Source: Bradyrhizobium sp. AT1 (GTDB taxonomy: Bacteria > Pseudomonadota > Alphaproteobacteria > Rhizobiales > Xanthobacteraceae). Taken from it: a stretch of 64,000 nt of DNA. Shown piece by piece: positions 37,845 to 46,802 of this stretch. The notes below the pieces were generated by a model that was not told the DNA's origin, ran no database searches, and worked only from the letters and a program-made list of their open reading frames with translations. A program made the position numbers and the translations under genes. Where the stretch lies: positions 4,625,226 through 4,689,225 of the forward strand of contig NZ_JXDL01000001.1 of the NCBI RefSeq assembly GCF_001590795.1, given 5' to 3'. Within the stretch, counting starts at the first letter, position 1. Every line of letters starts with the position of its first letter.

Positions 37845-39068
37845 ATGGTCCGGATAAGACAGCTCTCGGCGTTGAAGGTGAAGCAGAATCTCGAACCTGG
37901 AATGTACCCGGACGGTTTGGGACTTTACCTGCAAGTTGGCCCTGGCAATGCCAAGAGCTGGATCTATCGATACCGAACCAATGGCAAACTCAGGGACATG
38001 GGGCTTGGCCCTGCACACTCTGTCACGCTCGCCGAAGCGCGCGAACGGGCGGACGAATGCCGGAGGGCTCGACAGGCTGGCCTCGATCCAATCGAGGAAC
38101 GGCTAAAGAAAAAGCAGGCGGCGCACGCGACGGCAGCACACGCCATTACATTCCAAGAATGCGCGGCAACCTACATCGAATCCCACCAAGCGGGTTGGAA
38201 AAACACCAAGCATGCGGCGCAGTGGACCGCCACCCTTCAAACCTACGTCTATCCGGTCTTCAAAAACACCCCCGTCGCAGATATCGACCGCGAACTTGTA
38301 CTCAAGGTATTAAGGCCGATCTGGAACGAAAAGACGGAGACAGCGGTTCGTGTGCGGGGTCGCATCGAGAAGGTTCTCGATTGGGCTCGGATCAATGATT
38401 ACCGACATGGAGAGAACCCAGCGCGCTGGAAGGGTTTCCTCGACAATCTCTTGCCCCGAAGGGCAAAGGTGGCAGCTGTAAAGCACCACGCCGCGCTCCC
38501 ATTCGGCCAATTACCCGCCTTCATGCGCGACCTTCGTGATGAAGCTTCTGTTGCGGCGCGAGCCTTTGAATTTTGTATCCTGACTGCGACCCGTACCAAC
38601 GAGACGCTCGGAATGCGATGGGATGAAATTGATGAGGCCGCGGGTCTCTGGACAATTCCAGCGCAGCGTATGAAAGCCGGACGCGATCATCGCGTTCCCC
38701 TAAGTAGGCGAGCTCTGGCGATCCTCACCGAAATGAGGCAGATCAGAATGAGCGACTACGTCTTTCCGGGAGGCAAGGAGCGCCGTCCACTTAGTGGCAT
38801 GGTTTTCTCGATGAAGCTTCGTCGGTTGAAGAGAACAAATGTCACGGCGCATGGTTTCCGCTCGACGTTTCGCGATTGGGCGGCCGAACAGACCGACTTC
38901 CCGAACGAAGTCGTCGAAATGGCTTTGGCTCACACAATTTCGAATAAGGTGGAAGCCGCTTACCGACGCGGGGATCTATTCGAGAAGCGACGACAGCTTG
39001 CCGAAGCTTGGGCTGCCTACTGCGGCGGCCAGTCTAGCGACGAAGTTCAGGTCCACCGAGCGCTTTGA
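37845..39068 (+). CDS. Tyrosine recombinase/integrase (P4-type)
   Basis: 407 aa. N-terminal DUF4102 arm-binding domain (DGLGLYLQVGPGNAKSWIYR, GLGPAHSVTLAEARERADEC), a core-binding SAM-like domain (about 100-190), and the catalytic domain. Catalytic residues visible: Arg250 in LTATRTNETLG, the H336-x-x-R339 pair in AHGFRSTFRDWAAEQ, His363 in ALAHTISNKVEAAY, and Tyr373 nucleophile. It should insert and excise the island at tRNA-Ser. The gene starts about 165 bp inside attL. Full length with all catalytic residues, hence likely active. Confidence 0.93.
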   Translation: MVRIRQLSALKVKQNLEPGMYPDGLGLYLQVGPGNAKSWIYRYRTNGKLRDMGLGPAHSVTLAEARERADECRRARQAGLDPIEERLKKKQAAHATAAHAITFQECAATYIESHQAGWKNTKHAAQWTATLQTYVYPVFKNTPVADIDRELVLKVLRPIWNEKTETAVRVRGRIEKVLDWARINDYRHGENPARWKGFLDNLLPRRAKVAAVKHHAALPFGQLPAFMRDLRDEASVAARAFEFCILTATRTNETLGMRWDEIDEAAGLWTIPAQRMKAGRDHRVPLSRRALAILTEMRQIRMSDYVFPGGKERRPLSGMVFSMKLRRLKRTNVTAHGFRSTFRDWAAEQTDFPNEVVEMALAHTISNKVEAAYRRGDLFEKRRQLAEAWAAYCGGQSSDEVQVHRAL

Positions 39069-39172
39069 CGTCACCAACTCAGCAGACGAAAAGCCAATCG
39101 CCGATAATCGCCGCGGTTCATGGCCGCTATATCGCGAATTCCCCAATGAGGTGGATCAAACTGAGAGAACCC

Positions 39173-39430
39173 ATGCCTGACAATCAAACAGCACACGTTG
39201 CGGCTGTATCAGTCAAAGATTTTGCAAGATGGGCCGGCATAGGCCTAACGACCGCGTGGAAAGAAATTCGAGAGGGGCGCCTACGAGCCGTGAAGGTCTC
39301 GCAACGTACCATTATAATTCTCGACGATGCACAGCGATGGCTCGAAACTAGACCCGCCCTTCAGCCGCGCTCCGCCCGCAACGTACCAACATCTGGTTCT
39401 TCGGAGGGTGCCAATGCCCGGCCCGAATAG
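39173..39430 (+). CDS. Small HTH protein, excisionase/AlpA-like
   Basis: 85 aa from ATG at 39173. VSVKDFARWAGIGLTTAWKEIREGRLRAV is a helix-turn-helix with wing typical of AlpA/Xis-like (MerR-related) DNA-binding proteins encoded beside P4-type integrases. It probably directs excision or controls integrase expression. Upstream ATGs in frame (39146, 39065) cannot be excluded. The 3' end overlaps the next gene by 17 bp. Confidence 0.75.
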   Translation: MPDNQTAHVAAVSVKDFARWAGIGLTTAWKEIREGRLRAVKVSQRTIIILDDAQRWLETRPALQPRSARNVPTSGSSEGANARPE

Positions 39431-39692
39431 CGGAAAACCAATGTTTTGGCCTGAGGATCCTCCCGAACTCAAAGAGCAACTGCGCCAGCTCATGGACCTG
39501 AACTATCGCGTCAAGCGGATGACTAAGTATCACATCAAAATTGGCGAAGTGAACTACTTCACGACGGGAACGATAACGATAGATCCTGACACTCGCCATA
39601 AGGATAAGGGTTTCGAAGCCTTGATCGAGCTCCTGGAGCTGCGCTATTCGCGCAAAAACATCCTGATCCTCGATGTGGGCAAACGCTCCTAG
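39414..39692 (+). CDS. Small hypothetical island protein
   Basis: 92 aa from ATG at 39414, with GGAGGG before it. The sequence contains FWPEDPPELKEQLRQLMDLNYRV, then YHIKIGEVNYFTTGTITIDP and LIELLELRYSRKNILILDV. This looks like a compact alpha/beta protein, but I do not recognise the family. Overlaps the HTH gene by 17 bp and probably shares its transcript. Confidence 0.65.
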   Translation: MPGPNSGKPMFWPEDPPELKEQLRQLMDLNYRVKRMTKYHIKIGEVNYFTTGTITIDPDTRHKDKGFEALIELLELRYSRKNILILDVGKRS

Positions 39693-40475
39693 TCTAGGCC
39701 TTCATGACTCTTGAAGCTGGCTTGACAAACGATTATTTTCGCGGAGGCCGCCTAAACGTTCGTTGTTGTTTCGTCAGGTCAACGTCTCCTGGACCTAACG
39801 CAATCCTCTCCTTAAGCAATCGCTATCGCTCTCTCTATCCTTGCTCTTTCTCGGGAGAATTTTGCTCAAGGATAGGGGGCCCGCGGCGCACGCTCGATCA
39901 TGCGGCCTGCCGTTTCTACAATCTCGCGATCTCCCGCATCACCGCGCACAAGTAGCGCGCTAGCTAGCGAGGATCGCAATAGTCTGTTGCGGCATAGACG
40001 GCTGGCTGGTCTCAACGGTCGGCCGATCGCCCCGCCAACCCTTCCTTCGACGACAACATCGCATTCATCAACACGCGCTGCGGTATCCTCCCGGAGCTTG
40101 TAGGGTCCCAGCGGATTCAAAAAGCGCCAAGCGCCGTATGTGCCTACCTTGGCTCTATGCAACAAGCAGCCCTTCGCAAATCGTCAGTCGATTTCGCTCA
40201 ATTGGACACCCCCTAAGCCATTCATCCAAAACGACATTTCGTTCAGCATTGGGCCGCCCCTTCCGAGAATGCAGTTTTGTCCTTCCGAAACCAGGAAGGG
40301 CTGGAGCGCCATCGGCCAGGCAATCACCCGCGAGCGGCAATTATCGCGGTCCACCTCCACATCGGGGGCGGACCCAGACGGGAGGATGCAATCTCCAACC
40401 CGTGCAAAGTAAGATCGAAATGTCACTTCGGATCAATGACTTAGATAGCATAGTGGCGACCAGCGTTAATCCGCA
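39693..40475. other. Gap with no supported gene, possible decayed coding sequence
   Basis: 783 bp with short open frames only. One frame from 39998 to the stop at 40214-40216 stays open for about 72 codons and reads like protein (for example DDNIAFINTRCGILPELVGS) but has no start codon near its beginning. The rest has no coding look. Likely remnants of an older insertion. Confidence 0.4.
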
Positions 40476-40527
40476 TTGACATTTTCATTTCTGTAAGCAT
40501 ATATGCAAAAACCATTGCAAAGGAGGT
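40476..40527 (+). promoter_or_regulatory. Promoter and palindromic operator of the XRE-P-loop gene
   Basis: TTGACA (40476-40481), 17 bp, ATATAT (40499-40504) as -35/-10 candidates. The -10 lies within the perfect palindrome GCATATATGC (40497-40506), a plausible self-repression site for the XRE-type product. AAGGAGGT (40520-40527) is a near-ideal ribosome-binding site 5 nt before ATG 40533. Confidence 0.65.
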
Positions 40528-40532
40528 TGATT

Positions 40533-42719
40533 ATGTCGCCCGTTCTGTCGCCGTCACCATTCGCCCGATTTCGTTCCGAAGCCGACGTCACCCAAGCTGT
40601 CCTGGCCGAGAAGGCAGGCGTCGATCAAAGCCGTATCTCCCGTATTGAAAAAGGAGAAGCGCCATCCCAGGCCGAAGCTGACAAACTGCTCGACGCCCTG
40701 TCACAACTCGGCTCAAAGCGCGCCGCGGACTTTAAGGCCTACACCGCCAAGCAATGGCTCCACGTCGAGCCCCCCTCCTTTTGGAATCCTGAATTGGCGT
40801 GCCTAGAAACCGCCGAGGAAACGCTCAGTGGGATCGCAGAGTTTCTTGAGAGTGATGAGCGCCCTTGGCCGCTACGACGTCAGATTGAGCGACATCGTGA
40901 AGCATTGCAGCGCGCTTCGACGTTCCTGACGCGTCTCGACCACAATCTCGCGTTCATCGGTGATATGGGCGTCGGAAAATCCACCGCGATCAGTTTCATC
41001 TTCGACCTGCTCATCCCACCCGCCCTGGCCGACAAGCCGATCAATCGGCCTATTCTGGAAACAGGCGGCGGCGGCACGACCATTTGCGAAGTGCACATCA
41101 AGCGCGGCCCCGAGTTTGGCATTTCCATTGTACCAATGACCGAAACGGAGCTGCGTGAGCTGGTCGCCGACTTTTGCACCGCGAAGTGGCTAGGCTTGAA
41201 CGGCGACAAGCGTGAAAACGGCGAAGTGCTCAACGTCAGCCGCGAAGCCGACCGTGCCATACGCAACATGGCAGGCCTCAACCGTCGTAGGCAAACGCTA
41301 GACGGCAAGGTGACCTGGCATGATCCCGTCACCGATTTGGCGCGGTCTTGCAGCACCGAAGAGGAATTCAGGACGCACGTCCTTGGTCTCATGAACATTG
41401 ACGCGCGCACCTGCCGCGAAATCTGGTACGACAGTTCGACGCGCCAGAACCCGATGGAATGGGTCACTGAATCGTTTAAAGAGGTCAACAACGGCCGGCT
41501 AAAGGATGTTTCGCTGCCGCGAAACATCGATCTTATTATTCCGGATTTTGGACGCAGTTTTGGTGAGTTCACGATCTCCGTCATCGATACGAAAGGCGTC
41601 GACGACGTTGCGGTTCGCGAAGACCTAGATGCTAGGCTGAAGGATCCACGTACGACCATCGTCTTCAGTTCGCGCTTCAACGACGCGCCCGGCACAAGCA
41701 CGCGCATTCTGTTGCAACATATGCGCGAGACGTTTTCCGAGAAGCTGGACAGCGGCAAGGTCTCGGTACTGGCACTCCCACGCGCGGGAGAGGCGCGCGC
41801 CATGAAAGACGACTCGGGCGAGCCGGCGCTAACCGATGCCGAAGGATACGAATTCAAGCGTATCCAGGTGGAGAGCGAGCTCAGCACCGATGGTCTGAGC
41901 AGCGTTCCGATGATCTTCTTTAATGTTGAATCGGATGCGCCAGAACAAATCCGTCAAGAGTTGTTCGAGCAGATTTCGCAGATGAGGAAAGCCGTCGAAG
42001 CGCGGTTGTTCGATTTGTGCGCAGCGGTGCAGGAGATCATCGAAAATCATGAAGCCGAAGCCCTAAACGCTGCGATCGAGGAGGTGGCGAACCGGCTCAG
42101 AACGTTTCTTGATGGCAATCGGCGCCTAGGTGCTCGCGAGAAGCTGGCTTATGCTGAGGCCCTGAGCACGGTACGAGGCGTCCGCTATGCTTCAACTCTC
42201 TGGGCGGCGACCCGCCGAAAAGGAGAGTATTCCGGGCTCAACATCGTTCACCTGATCGGCGTCGGCGCTGCTCGCGATGCCAAGCTGCGCAGCGACGCCT
42301 GGTCCATTGGCTTTGACGCCTTCATCAAGTCGCTTAAGGCAGACAACGATCTACAATTGGCAAGCCGGACCATAGATCAGATCGCTGTTTCGGCCCAGTC
42401 AGCAAGAGCGTCATTTCTTGAGACGGCTCAGCGCGCGGCCGTCGAAGTCTATCGAGAGCCGCTCACCCAAGCTCCCGTTTGGCCGGTTTGCGCAGGCGAA
42501 TGGGGCCAAGGTTCTGGGTTTAAGCTTCGCGTCGCGAACCACCTTGAAAAGTGGTTCACCTCCCAGAGCAAGCTGAAGGATATACTTGAAGACGTTCTTG
42601 AAAGCCTGTGGGAGCGGTCCGTCATCGAACCCCTGCTCAAGGTATCACAGCACAACGGTACGGACGAGCCGCCGTCCGACACGAACGTCGTTTCGCTCCC
42701 GGAGCGAAGATCAGCCTGA
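40533..42719 (+). CDS. XRE HTH fused to a large P-loop (GTPase-like) protein
   Basis: 728 aa. N-terminal XRE/Cro HTH (about 8-58; TQAVLAEKAGVDQSRISRIE). Then a long helical linker and a P-loop NTPase core: G1 GDMGVGKST at 143-151, a possible G2 TGGGGTT (177-183), and G3 DTKG at 352-355 in ISVIDTKGVDD. No NKxD-type G4 is evident. The arrangement resembles dynamin-like or septin-like GTPases, but family assignment is by motif only. C-terminal half is helical. Regulated from a promoter whose -10 lies in a palindrome. Function unknown; defence-related sensing or regulation of island genes are both possible. Ends before a hairpin shared with the convergent nuclease gene. Confidence 0.75.
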   Translation: MSPVLSPSPFARFRSEADVTQAVLAEKAGVDQSRISRIEKGEAPSQAEADKLLDALSQLGSKRAADFKAYTAKQWLHVEPPSFWNPELACLETAEETLSGIAEFLESDERPWPLRRQIERHREALQRASTFLTRLDHNLAFIGDMGVGKSTAISFIFDLLIPPALADKPINRPILETGGGGTTICEVHIKRGPEFGISIVPMTETELRELVADFCTAKWLGLNGDKRENGEVLNVSREADRAIRNMAGLNRRRQTLDGKVTWHDPVTDLARSCSTEEEFRTHVLGLMNIDARTCREIWYDSSTRQNPMEWVTESFKEVNNGRLKDVSLPRNIDLIIPDFGRSFGEFTISVIDTKGVDDVAVREDLDARLKDPRTTIVFSSRFNDAPGTSTRILLQHMRETFSEKLDSGKVSVLALPRAGEARAMKDDSGEPALTDAEGYEFKRIQVESELSTDGLSSVPMIFFNVESDAPEQIRQELFEQISQMRKAVEARLFDLCAAVQEIIENHEAEALNAAIEEVANRLRTFLDGNRRLGAREKLAYAEALSTVRGVRYASTLWAATRRKGEYSGLNIVHLIGVGAARDAKLRSDAWSIGFDAFIKSLKADNDLQLASRTIDQIAVSAQSARASFLETAQRAAVEVYREPLTQAPVWPVCAGEWGQGSGFKLRVANHLEKWFTSQSKLKDILEDVLESLWERSVIEPLLKVSQHNGTDEPPSDTNVVSLPERRSA

Positions 42720-42732
42720 GTGAGTTGCAATT

Positions 42733-42757
42733 CCGGAGCTACATCACGTAGCTCCGG
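42733..42757. terminator. Hairpin between convergent genes
   Basis: 10-bp perfect stem CCGGAGCTAC/GTAGCTCCGG with ATCAC loop, 14 bp after the XRE gene stop, followed by a short T-rich CATTTATC. Probably ends transcripts from one or both sides. Confidence 0.65.
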
Positions 42758-42782
42758 CATTTATCATGCTCAATCGCGCGCC

Positions 42783-43364
42783 TCAGTCCTCCGGCGTGAG
42801 GAAGTAAATCGGCGAGAGTGGAAGTCGTTGACGCGACTTTTGATCGAGCTTCCCATAGGCCTCGATCCATAGCTCCACAAGGCGCTCAGCATTGATTAAG
42901 GTAATTTTCCGGCTCGTCTGCTTACGGGCCGCTTCCTCGGCGTCTCTCGTGAACCCACCAACAGACACGTAGAGACCGACATCACCGCTGTCGACAACGG
43001 CGAGAAACGAATTTAGGGTTTGTACGTCAATCCTCTGAGAGCCACCCTTGACCTGAACCTTGATTCTCGGCGCCTGCGTCCCCAGCGGATCGGTGTGAGC
43101 TATGATGTCTATACCGCCGTCCTTTCCTGGAGGGGACACCCACTCGATGTGATAACCGAGCGCCTTTAGGAGACCGGCAACCAAATCTTGCATGTCATAG
43201 GGGGGCATCGCGCGTAGGTGGACCTCAATCTCATTCCAAGCTTGTTCATCAGCCTTCTCATACGTGATGCTGGCTTCAGCCTTTGCGGTTTCCGCTGGCG
43301 TAAGTTCTTCTAAGCTCGCGATTTGCGGCGTGGTCGGTGCGCCTGCCTTCCACTCTCGATACAA
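42783..43364 (-). CDS. Mrr-like restriction endonuclease, 5' end uncertain
   Basis: 193 aa from TTG at 43364. C-terminal Mrr_cat domain: LLKALGYHIEWVSPPGKDGG, then IDIIAHTDPLG and RIKVQVKGG form the D-(E/Q)-x-K nuclease site (Asp in GGID, Q-x-K in VQVK). Mrr-type enzymes cleave modified DNA. The frame stays open upstream to a TGA at 43505-43503 and there reads convincingly like protein (FNEFPDPEAFYREAIRLY), but no ATG, GTG or TTG occurs in that part. Either translation starts at the internal TTG, or the gene has lost its 5' end. Placed in the island's left half, converging on the XRE gene. Confidence 0.75.
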   Translation of the reverse strand: MYREWKAGAPTTPQIASLEELTPAETAKAEASITYEKADEQAWNEIEVHLRAMPPYDMQDLVAGLLKALGYHIEWVSPPGKDGGIDIIAHTDPLGTQAPRIKVQVKGGSQRIDVQTLNSFLAVVDSGDVGLYVSVGGFTRDAEEAARKQTSRKITLINAERLVELWIEAYGKLDQKSRQRLPLSPIYFLTPED

Positions 43365-43524
43365 CCGGATTGCTTCGCGATAGAAAGCTTCTGGATCAGG
43401 AAACTCGTTAAACGACTTTTTTCCTGAATCCCCCTCGGTTGGCGCGCTACAGTCACCAATGTCGCCAACGGCAACTCTTCTGGCAATGGGCGCCCGCTCG
43501 TGTCAGCGGCCGATAATACCCAAA

Positions 43525-43701
43525 TCAGCACCGGTAGCTATCGACCAAGCCAGCTGGCAATTGTAATACACGATTACCCCTGCGCACTAGGAAGAGGCTT
43601 CGCGCCAGGCGAAGCCCCGTCTTAGATCCAAGATGCGCGGCGGAAGCGGCACCAAGCTTAGCTTTAGCGTGTTCCATAGAAGAGACATCGATCAGCGACA
43701 T
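43525..43701 (-). CDS. Possible small protein between HUH-like and Mrr-like genes
   Basis: 58 aa from ATG at 43701 (MSLIDVSSMEHAKAKLGAAS). It has a plausible composition and sits 17 bp after the HUH-like gene, but the ribosome-binding site is weak and no family is recognised. Low confidence. Confidence 0.3.
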   Translation of the reverse strand: MSLIDVSSMEHAKAKLGAASAAHLGSKTGLRLARSLFLVRRGNRVLQLPAGLVDSYRC

Positions 43702-43718
43702 CTGAATCTCGCGGAAAC

Positions 43719-45050
43719 CTACGGTCCAAAATAGAACTTGCTTCGATAGTCCATTGTTGGCAGCTCTCGCGACAACTCCATATTCTGCAGATCCTCTAGC
43801 TCTTCCCCCGAATACAATTGGGCGAAGTTGGCCTGCGAGAGCATCGAGCGGAAGCAAGCGGCTTGCTGGGCTTTTGCTCCGATGCTGTGAGATACCCCAG
43901 CGAGAGACATCTGGGGCACCAGAGAACTAATCCGCGCATGCCAGGGCTTAAGTTCGTCGCGCAGCCGCCACTCCAGAATTCCTTTCACCGGATGACGCTG
44001 CATGATCATGGCGTTGGGGTCGAGCTGCTTCATGAGATATCGAAACCAACCCCAGTGTCGTGCCACCTTGTCCGATTTGGTCTTCGCATAGCTGGGTGCC
44101 AGACGAAACGCTCGTCGATGGACGTGGCGCTTGGTTAAACGAGCGAGGCACTTTCGTGACCAAGAATCGAACTGCTTCTGAAGCTCCCGAGGCACGTTGG
44201 TAAGCACGTGTGAGTGAAACCCGCGATTGACGTCATTCTCGTGGACCCAAACATAGTGCATCTCGGCGCCACGGCGGAAATTGCGTATACGGCGGACACG
44301 CACTCCCATTCCAACCGCCAACCACTTGCGAGCTTCATGAAGGTACAGTCCAAGCACCCTGGCGGCCTGAAGTTCATCGAGGCCAAAGTCCGCCCAAAGG
44401 ATGATCAAGTGTGTGTTCATCACCGCACCGTGAGCCCACATCGAAAAAGCCATAGCGTTGTAGACCTTCATCGCGTCGCCCGCTGAGAGGATCGGAGATT
44501 TAGTCTTTGGGGGCACCGGGGGAGAAGCGCGAAATGGATTGGCCATCGCACCAGGTGGTTTATATCCAGGCGGAGGCGCAAAAGGTCCGACGAAATGCGG
44601 CCACATCTCGTGATGGTGCTCGTAAAGATGTCGGGCCATTGCAGCAGACAGCGAATCCGGACCTGAAGGGATTCGTTTTGTCACAGTGCTCGCGCCCCCC
44701 TGCTGAATTGGCAACGACGTTCCATACTCCTTTTCCAGCGATTGCTCGCTTTCGGCCTTCATTGCCGGTAGCCAAGGAGATGGCTTAGTTAATGCGTAAT
44801 GATGACGAATGCGCTGCCAGCGGCGTTCGTACTCAAACTCGGCGCGCGTTCGCTGGCGCGGTGGCATCATCGCTCCCAATCGTTGAGACTGTTCGCTTCC
44901 GCTTCCTGCTGCCGATTGGATAAGAGCGGCCAACTCAGGATCGTCGGTGTCATACGAGCCGGCTAATCCCGCTTCGAAAATGACGCGAGCACGATCAGCA
45001 ACGTCAAAGCTTTCGATGTACGTCACTAACTCATTCTTGGGCAAATTCAT
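43719..45050 (-). CDS. Putative HUH-type replication/relaxase-like protein
   Basis: 443 aa from ATG at 45050 (MNLPKNELVTYIESFDVADR). The middle contains MHYVWVHENDVNRGFHSHVL, where HSH matches the H-hydrophobic-H metal-binding motif of HUH endonucleases, and later WGWFRYLMKQLDPNA with a Tyr and a Lys three residues on (Y-x-x-K), as in rolling-circle Rep and inovirus Gp2-type proteins. The N-terminal part has no known domain. Function by motif only: initiation of replication or mobilisation of the island. Alternative: a generic hypothetical protein with a chance motif. Confidence 0.5.
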   Translation of the reverse strand: MNLPKNELVTYIESFDVADRARVIFEAGLAGSYDTDDPELAALIQSAAGSGSEQSQRLGAMMPPRQRTRAEFEYERRWQRIRHHYALTKPSPWLPAMKAESEQSLEKEYGTSLPIQQGGASTVTKRIPSGPDSLSAAMARHLYEHHHEMWPHFVGPFAPPPGYKPPGAMANPFRASPPVPPKTKSPILSAGDAMKVYNAMAFSMWAHGAVMNTHLIILWADFGLDELQAARVLGLYLHEARKWLAVGMGVRVRRIRNFRRGAEMHYVWVHENDVNRGFHSHVLTNVPRELQKQFDSWSRKCLARLTKRHVHRRAFRLAPSYAKTKSDKVARHWGWFRYLMKQLDPNAMIMQRHPVKGILEWRLRDELKPWHARISSLVPQMSLAGVSHSIGAKAQQAACFRSMLSQANFAQLYSGEELEDLQNMELSRELPTMDYRSKFYFGP

Positions 45051-45616
45051 CTTAGTTCCCCAGTAGGTTTCGTTGGATCTGACGATGGATAACCTCCTGT
45101 GAGAGCGAGACTTTTGTATCGATGACCCCGCTCCAATTCCAAGAGCGGTAGTCCGCGCTCCAAAATCGAAAACGTGCATCTCAATGCGAGCGTCGTCACA
45201 GACGCGGACGGCGGTGGTCGAGCCGGAGCTCTAACCCGTCTTCTGGCCGCAGGGACGTGACTTCGTCTCGCTTTGGGAGCGCGTTCATCTGCTCTTACAG
45301 GTTGCAGGGAGCCCCAACGGCTTCAGGCTGAAGCCGTTATCAATGACGCACTGCTGACTAATATAGTGCTCAGGAGAGCAAAACCGCAGTTGGCGGCTTT
45401 TCGGCCGGCACCCGGCCTACATGTGTTACTATTGAGCCAGACTACCCCAACATATAGGTCACGTCCCACCGACGACCCGGCGGCCTCGGCCCGCCTTCCC
45501 AAGCCCGCTGTTTCAACCATTAATTGAGTTGCCGCTCAAACGGGTTCCGATCAGAGCAGCAATTTCTCCACGCTGTGCCCGAATTCCTGTTGCCCAACAG
45601 GCGCACAGGAATCGCA
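45051..45616. other. Intergenic region within the island
   Basis: 566 bp between the divergent HUH-like gene and the nuclease gene. A perfect hairpin AACGGCTTCA-GGC-TGAAGCCGTT lies at 45316-45338. No open frame is convincing. Promoters for both flanking genes should be here. Confidence 0.45.
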
Positions 45617-46802
45617 ATGAAATCTCGCGTATCGACAGCCGAACGTCACCTCTACACTCCCATGGCCCGCGTTCCGCTCGTTCCGGAGAGCGTCCTCCAT
45701 CGCCACAACGTTCACTTCACTATCGATACGCTTCCGCCGTGCCGCTCGATTGCTTCAGTTTCTCTGGCTCAGCGAGCAGGGCATCCCGACTGGCGTTCAC
45801 GTGCAGGGAGCAGCAGATAGCGCGATTACGATGGAGCTGGGCTCCCGTCTCAGTCCAGAAGCGGCCGACGCCGGCAGGAATTTCTTGTCTCCCGCCATTC
45901 ACGGGCTGGTCCGGCGTGAACTGGTGATGCGCGAAGAAGGCGCCATAATCGACGAGGATCGGCTGTTCGGAAACGCGCTGAGTTCGATGCCGCTGACGTT
46001 CAATTTGTTTGGGCCTATGGTCATTGACCCGCGGCTCGCGACAACCGTATTCCGAAGTCTCTTGCCCGACTTCGTTCACTCTGTTGAAGGTTTCGCTTTC
46101 GAACATTCCCCTGGCCGCCGTGAGGATCGATTCCTCGCCGACGGAACTGCTTTCGATCTGGCCATGCGTGTTGTCACGCCGGACGGCGAACAAGCGACCG
46201 TATTCATCGAGATCAAGTATTCGGAGGACATGTCTGGTCCCGCTGCCCGGATGCGATCTCGTTATAATGAAGCGTGCCGCCAGGTACGATTGTTCAAGGA
46301 TCCGGAGAGCCAGATGCTGCGCTCCCTGGCACTTGAGCAATTGTGGCGCGAACACATGCTGGCACAACTCGCCGTGGACCAGGGCGTCACGCCACGCGCA
46401 CTATTCATCGCTATCGGTCCTCGCCTCAATCGGCGTGTCGATGCCGCTTTTCGCGTCTATGAAAGCGAATTGATCGACGAAGAGGACAGCCATGGCACGC
46501 GCGTCAGTTTCAAGGCGCTCACGCTGGAAGCCGTCATCGAGGCCCTAGCGGACGCCGGAGCATCCGAAATCGCAACTGCGCTTTGGCGGCGTTATTGTGA
46601 CTTCGAGCGCGTCTATCAATTTACGCTTCAAGAGTTTGCGGCGACCAATCTCACCTCTTCGAACAAGCCAGAAGGATCGGCCTGTCGGCAGGTCGATGCT
46701 CCCAAGGCGACCGGCAATGTCGCGAAGCTGACAGCCGCCACTATTACCAGCCGTCCCAGAGCCAACGGTTCATCGAAAACCCACCGCGGAGGTGCCTCCT
46801 GA
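45617..46802 (+). pseudogene. PD-(D/E)XK nuclease (PGN_0703-like) with a 5' frame break
   Basis: A coding frame opens at ATG 45617, preceded by AGGAATCGCA, and reads MKSRVSTAERHLYTPMARVP and on. Homology-like sequence then continues in a different frame (FRRAARLLQFLWLSEQGIPT onward, from about 45729). That frame contains the catalytic pattern FDLAMRVVTPDGEQATVFIEIKYSE (D, then E-x-K), typical of PD-(D/E)XK nucleases such as the PGN_0703-type restriction endonucleases, and runs to the stop at 46800-46802. Only a TTG at 45750 is available as a start in the second frame. So a 1-bp indel near 45710-45745, sequencing error, or an unusual start explains it; marked as pseudogene for that reason. Confidence 0.6.
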
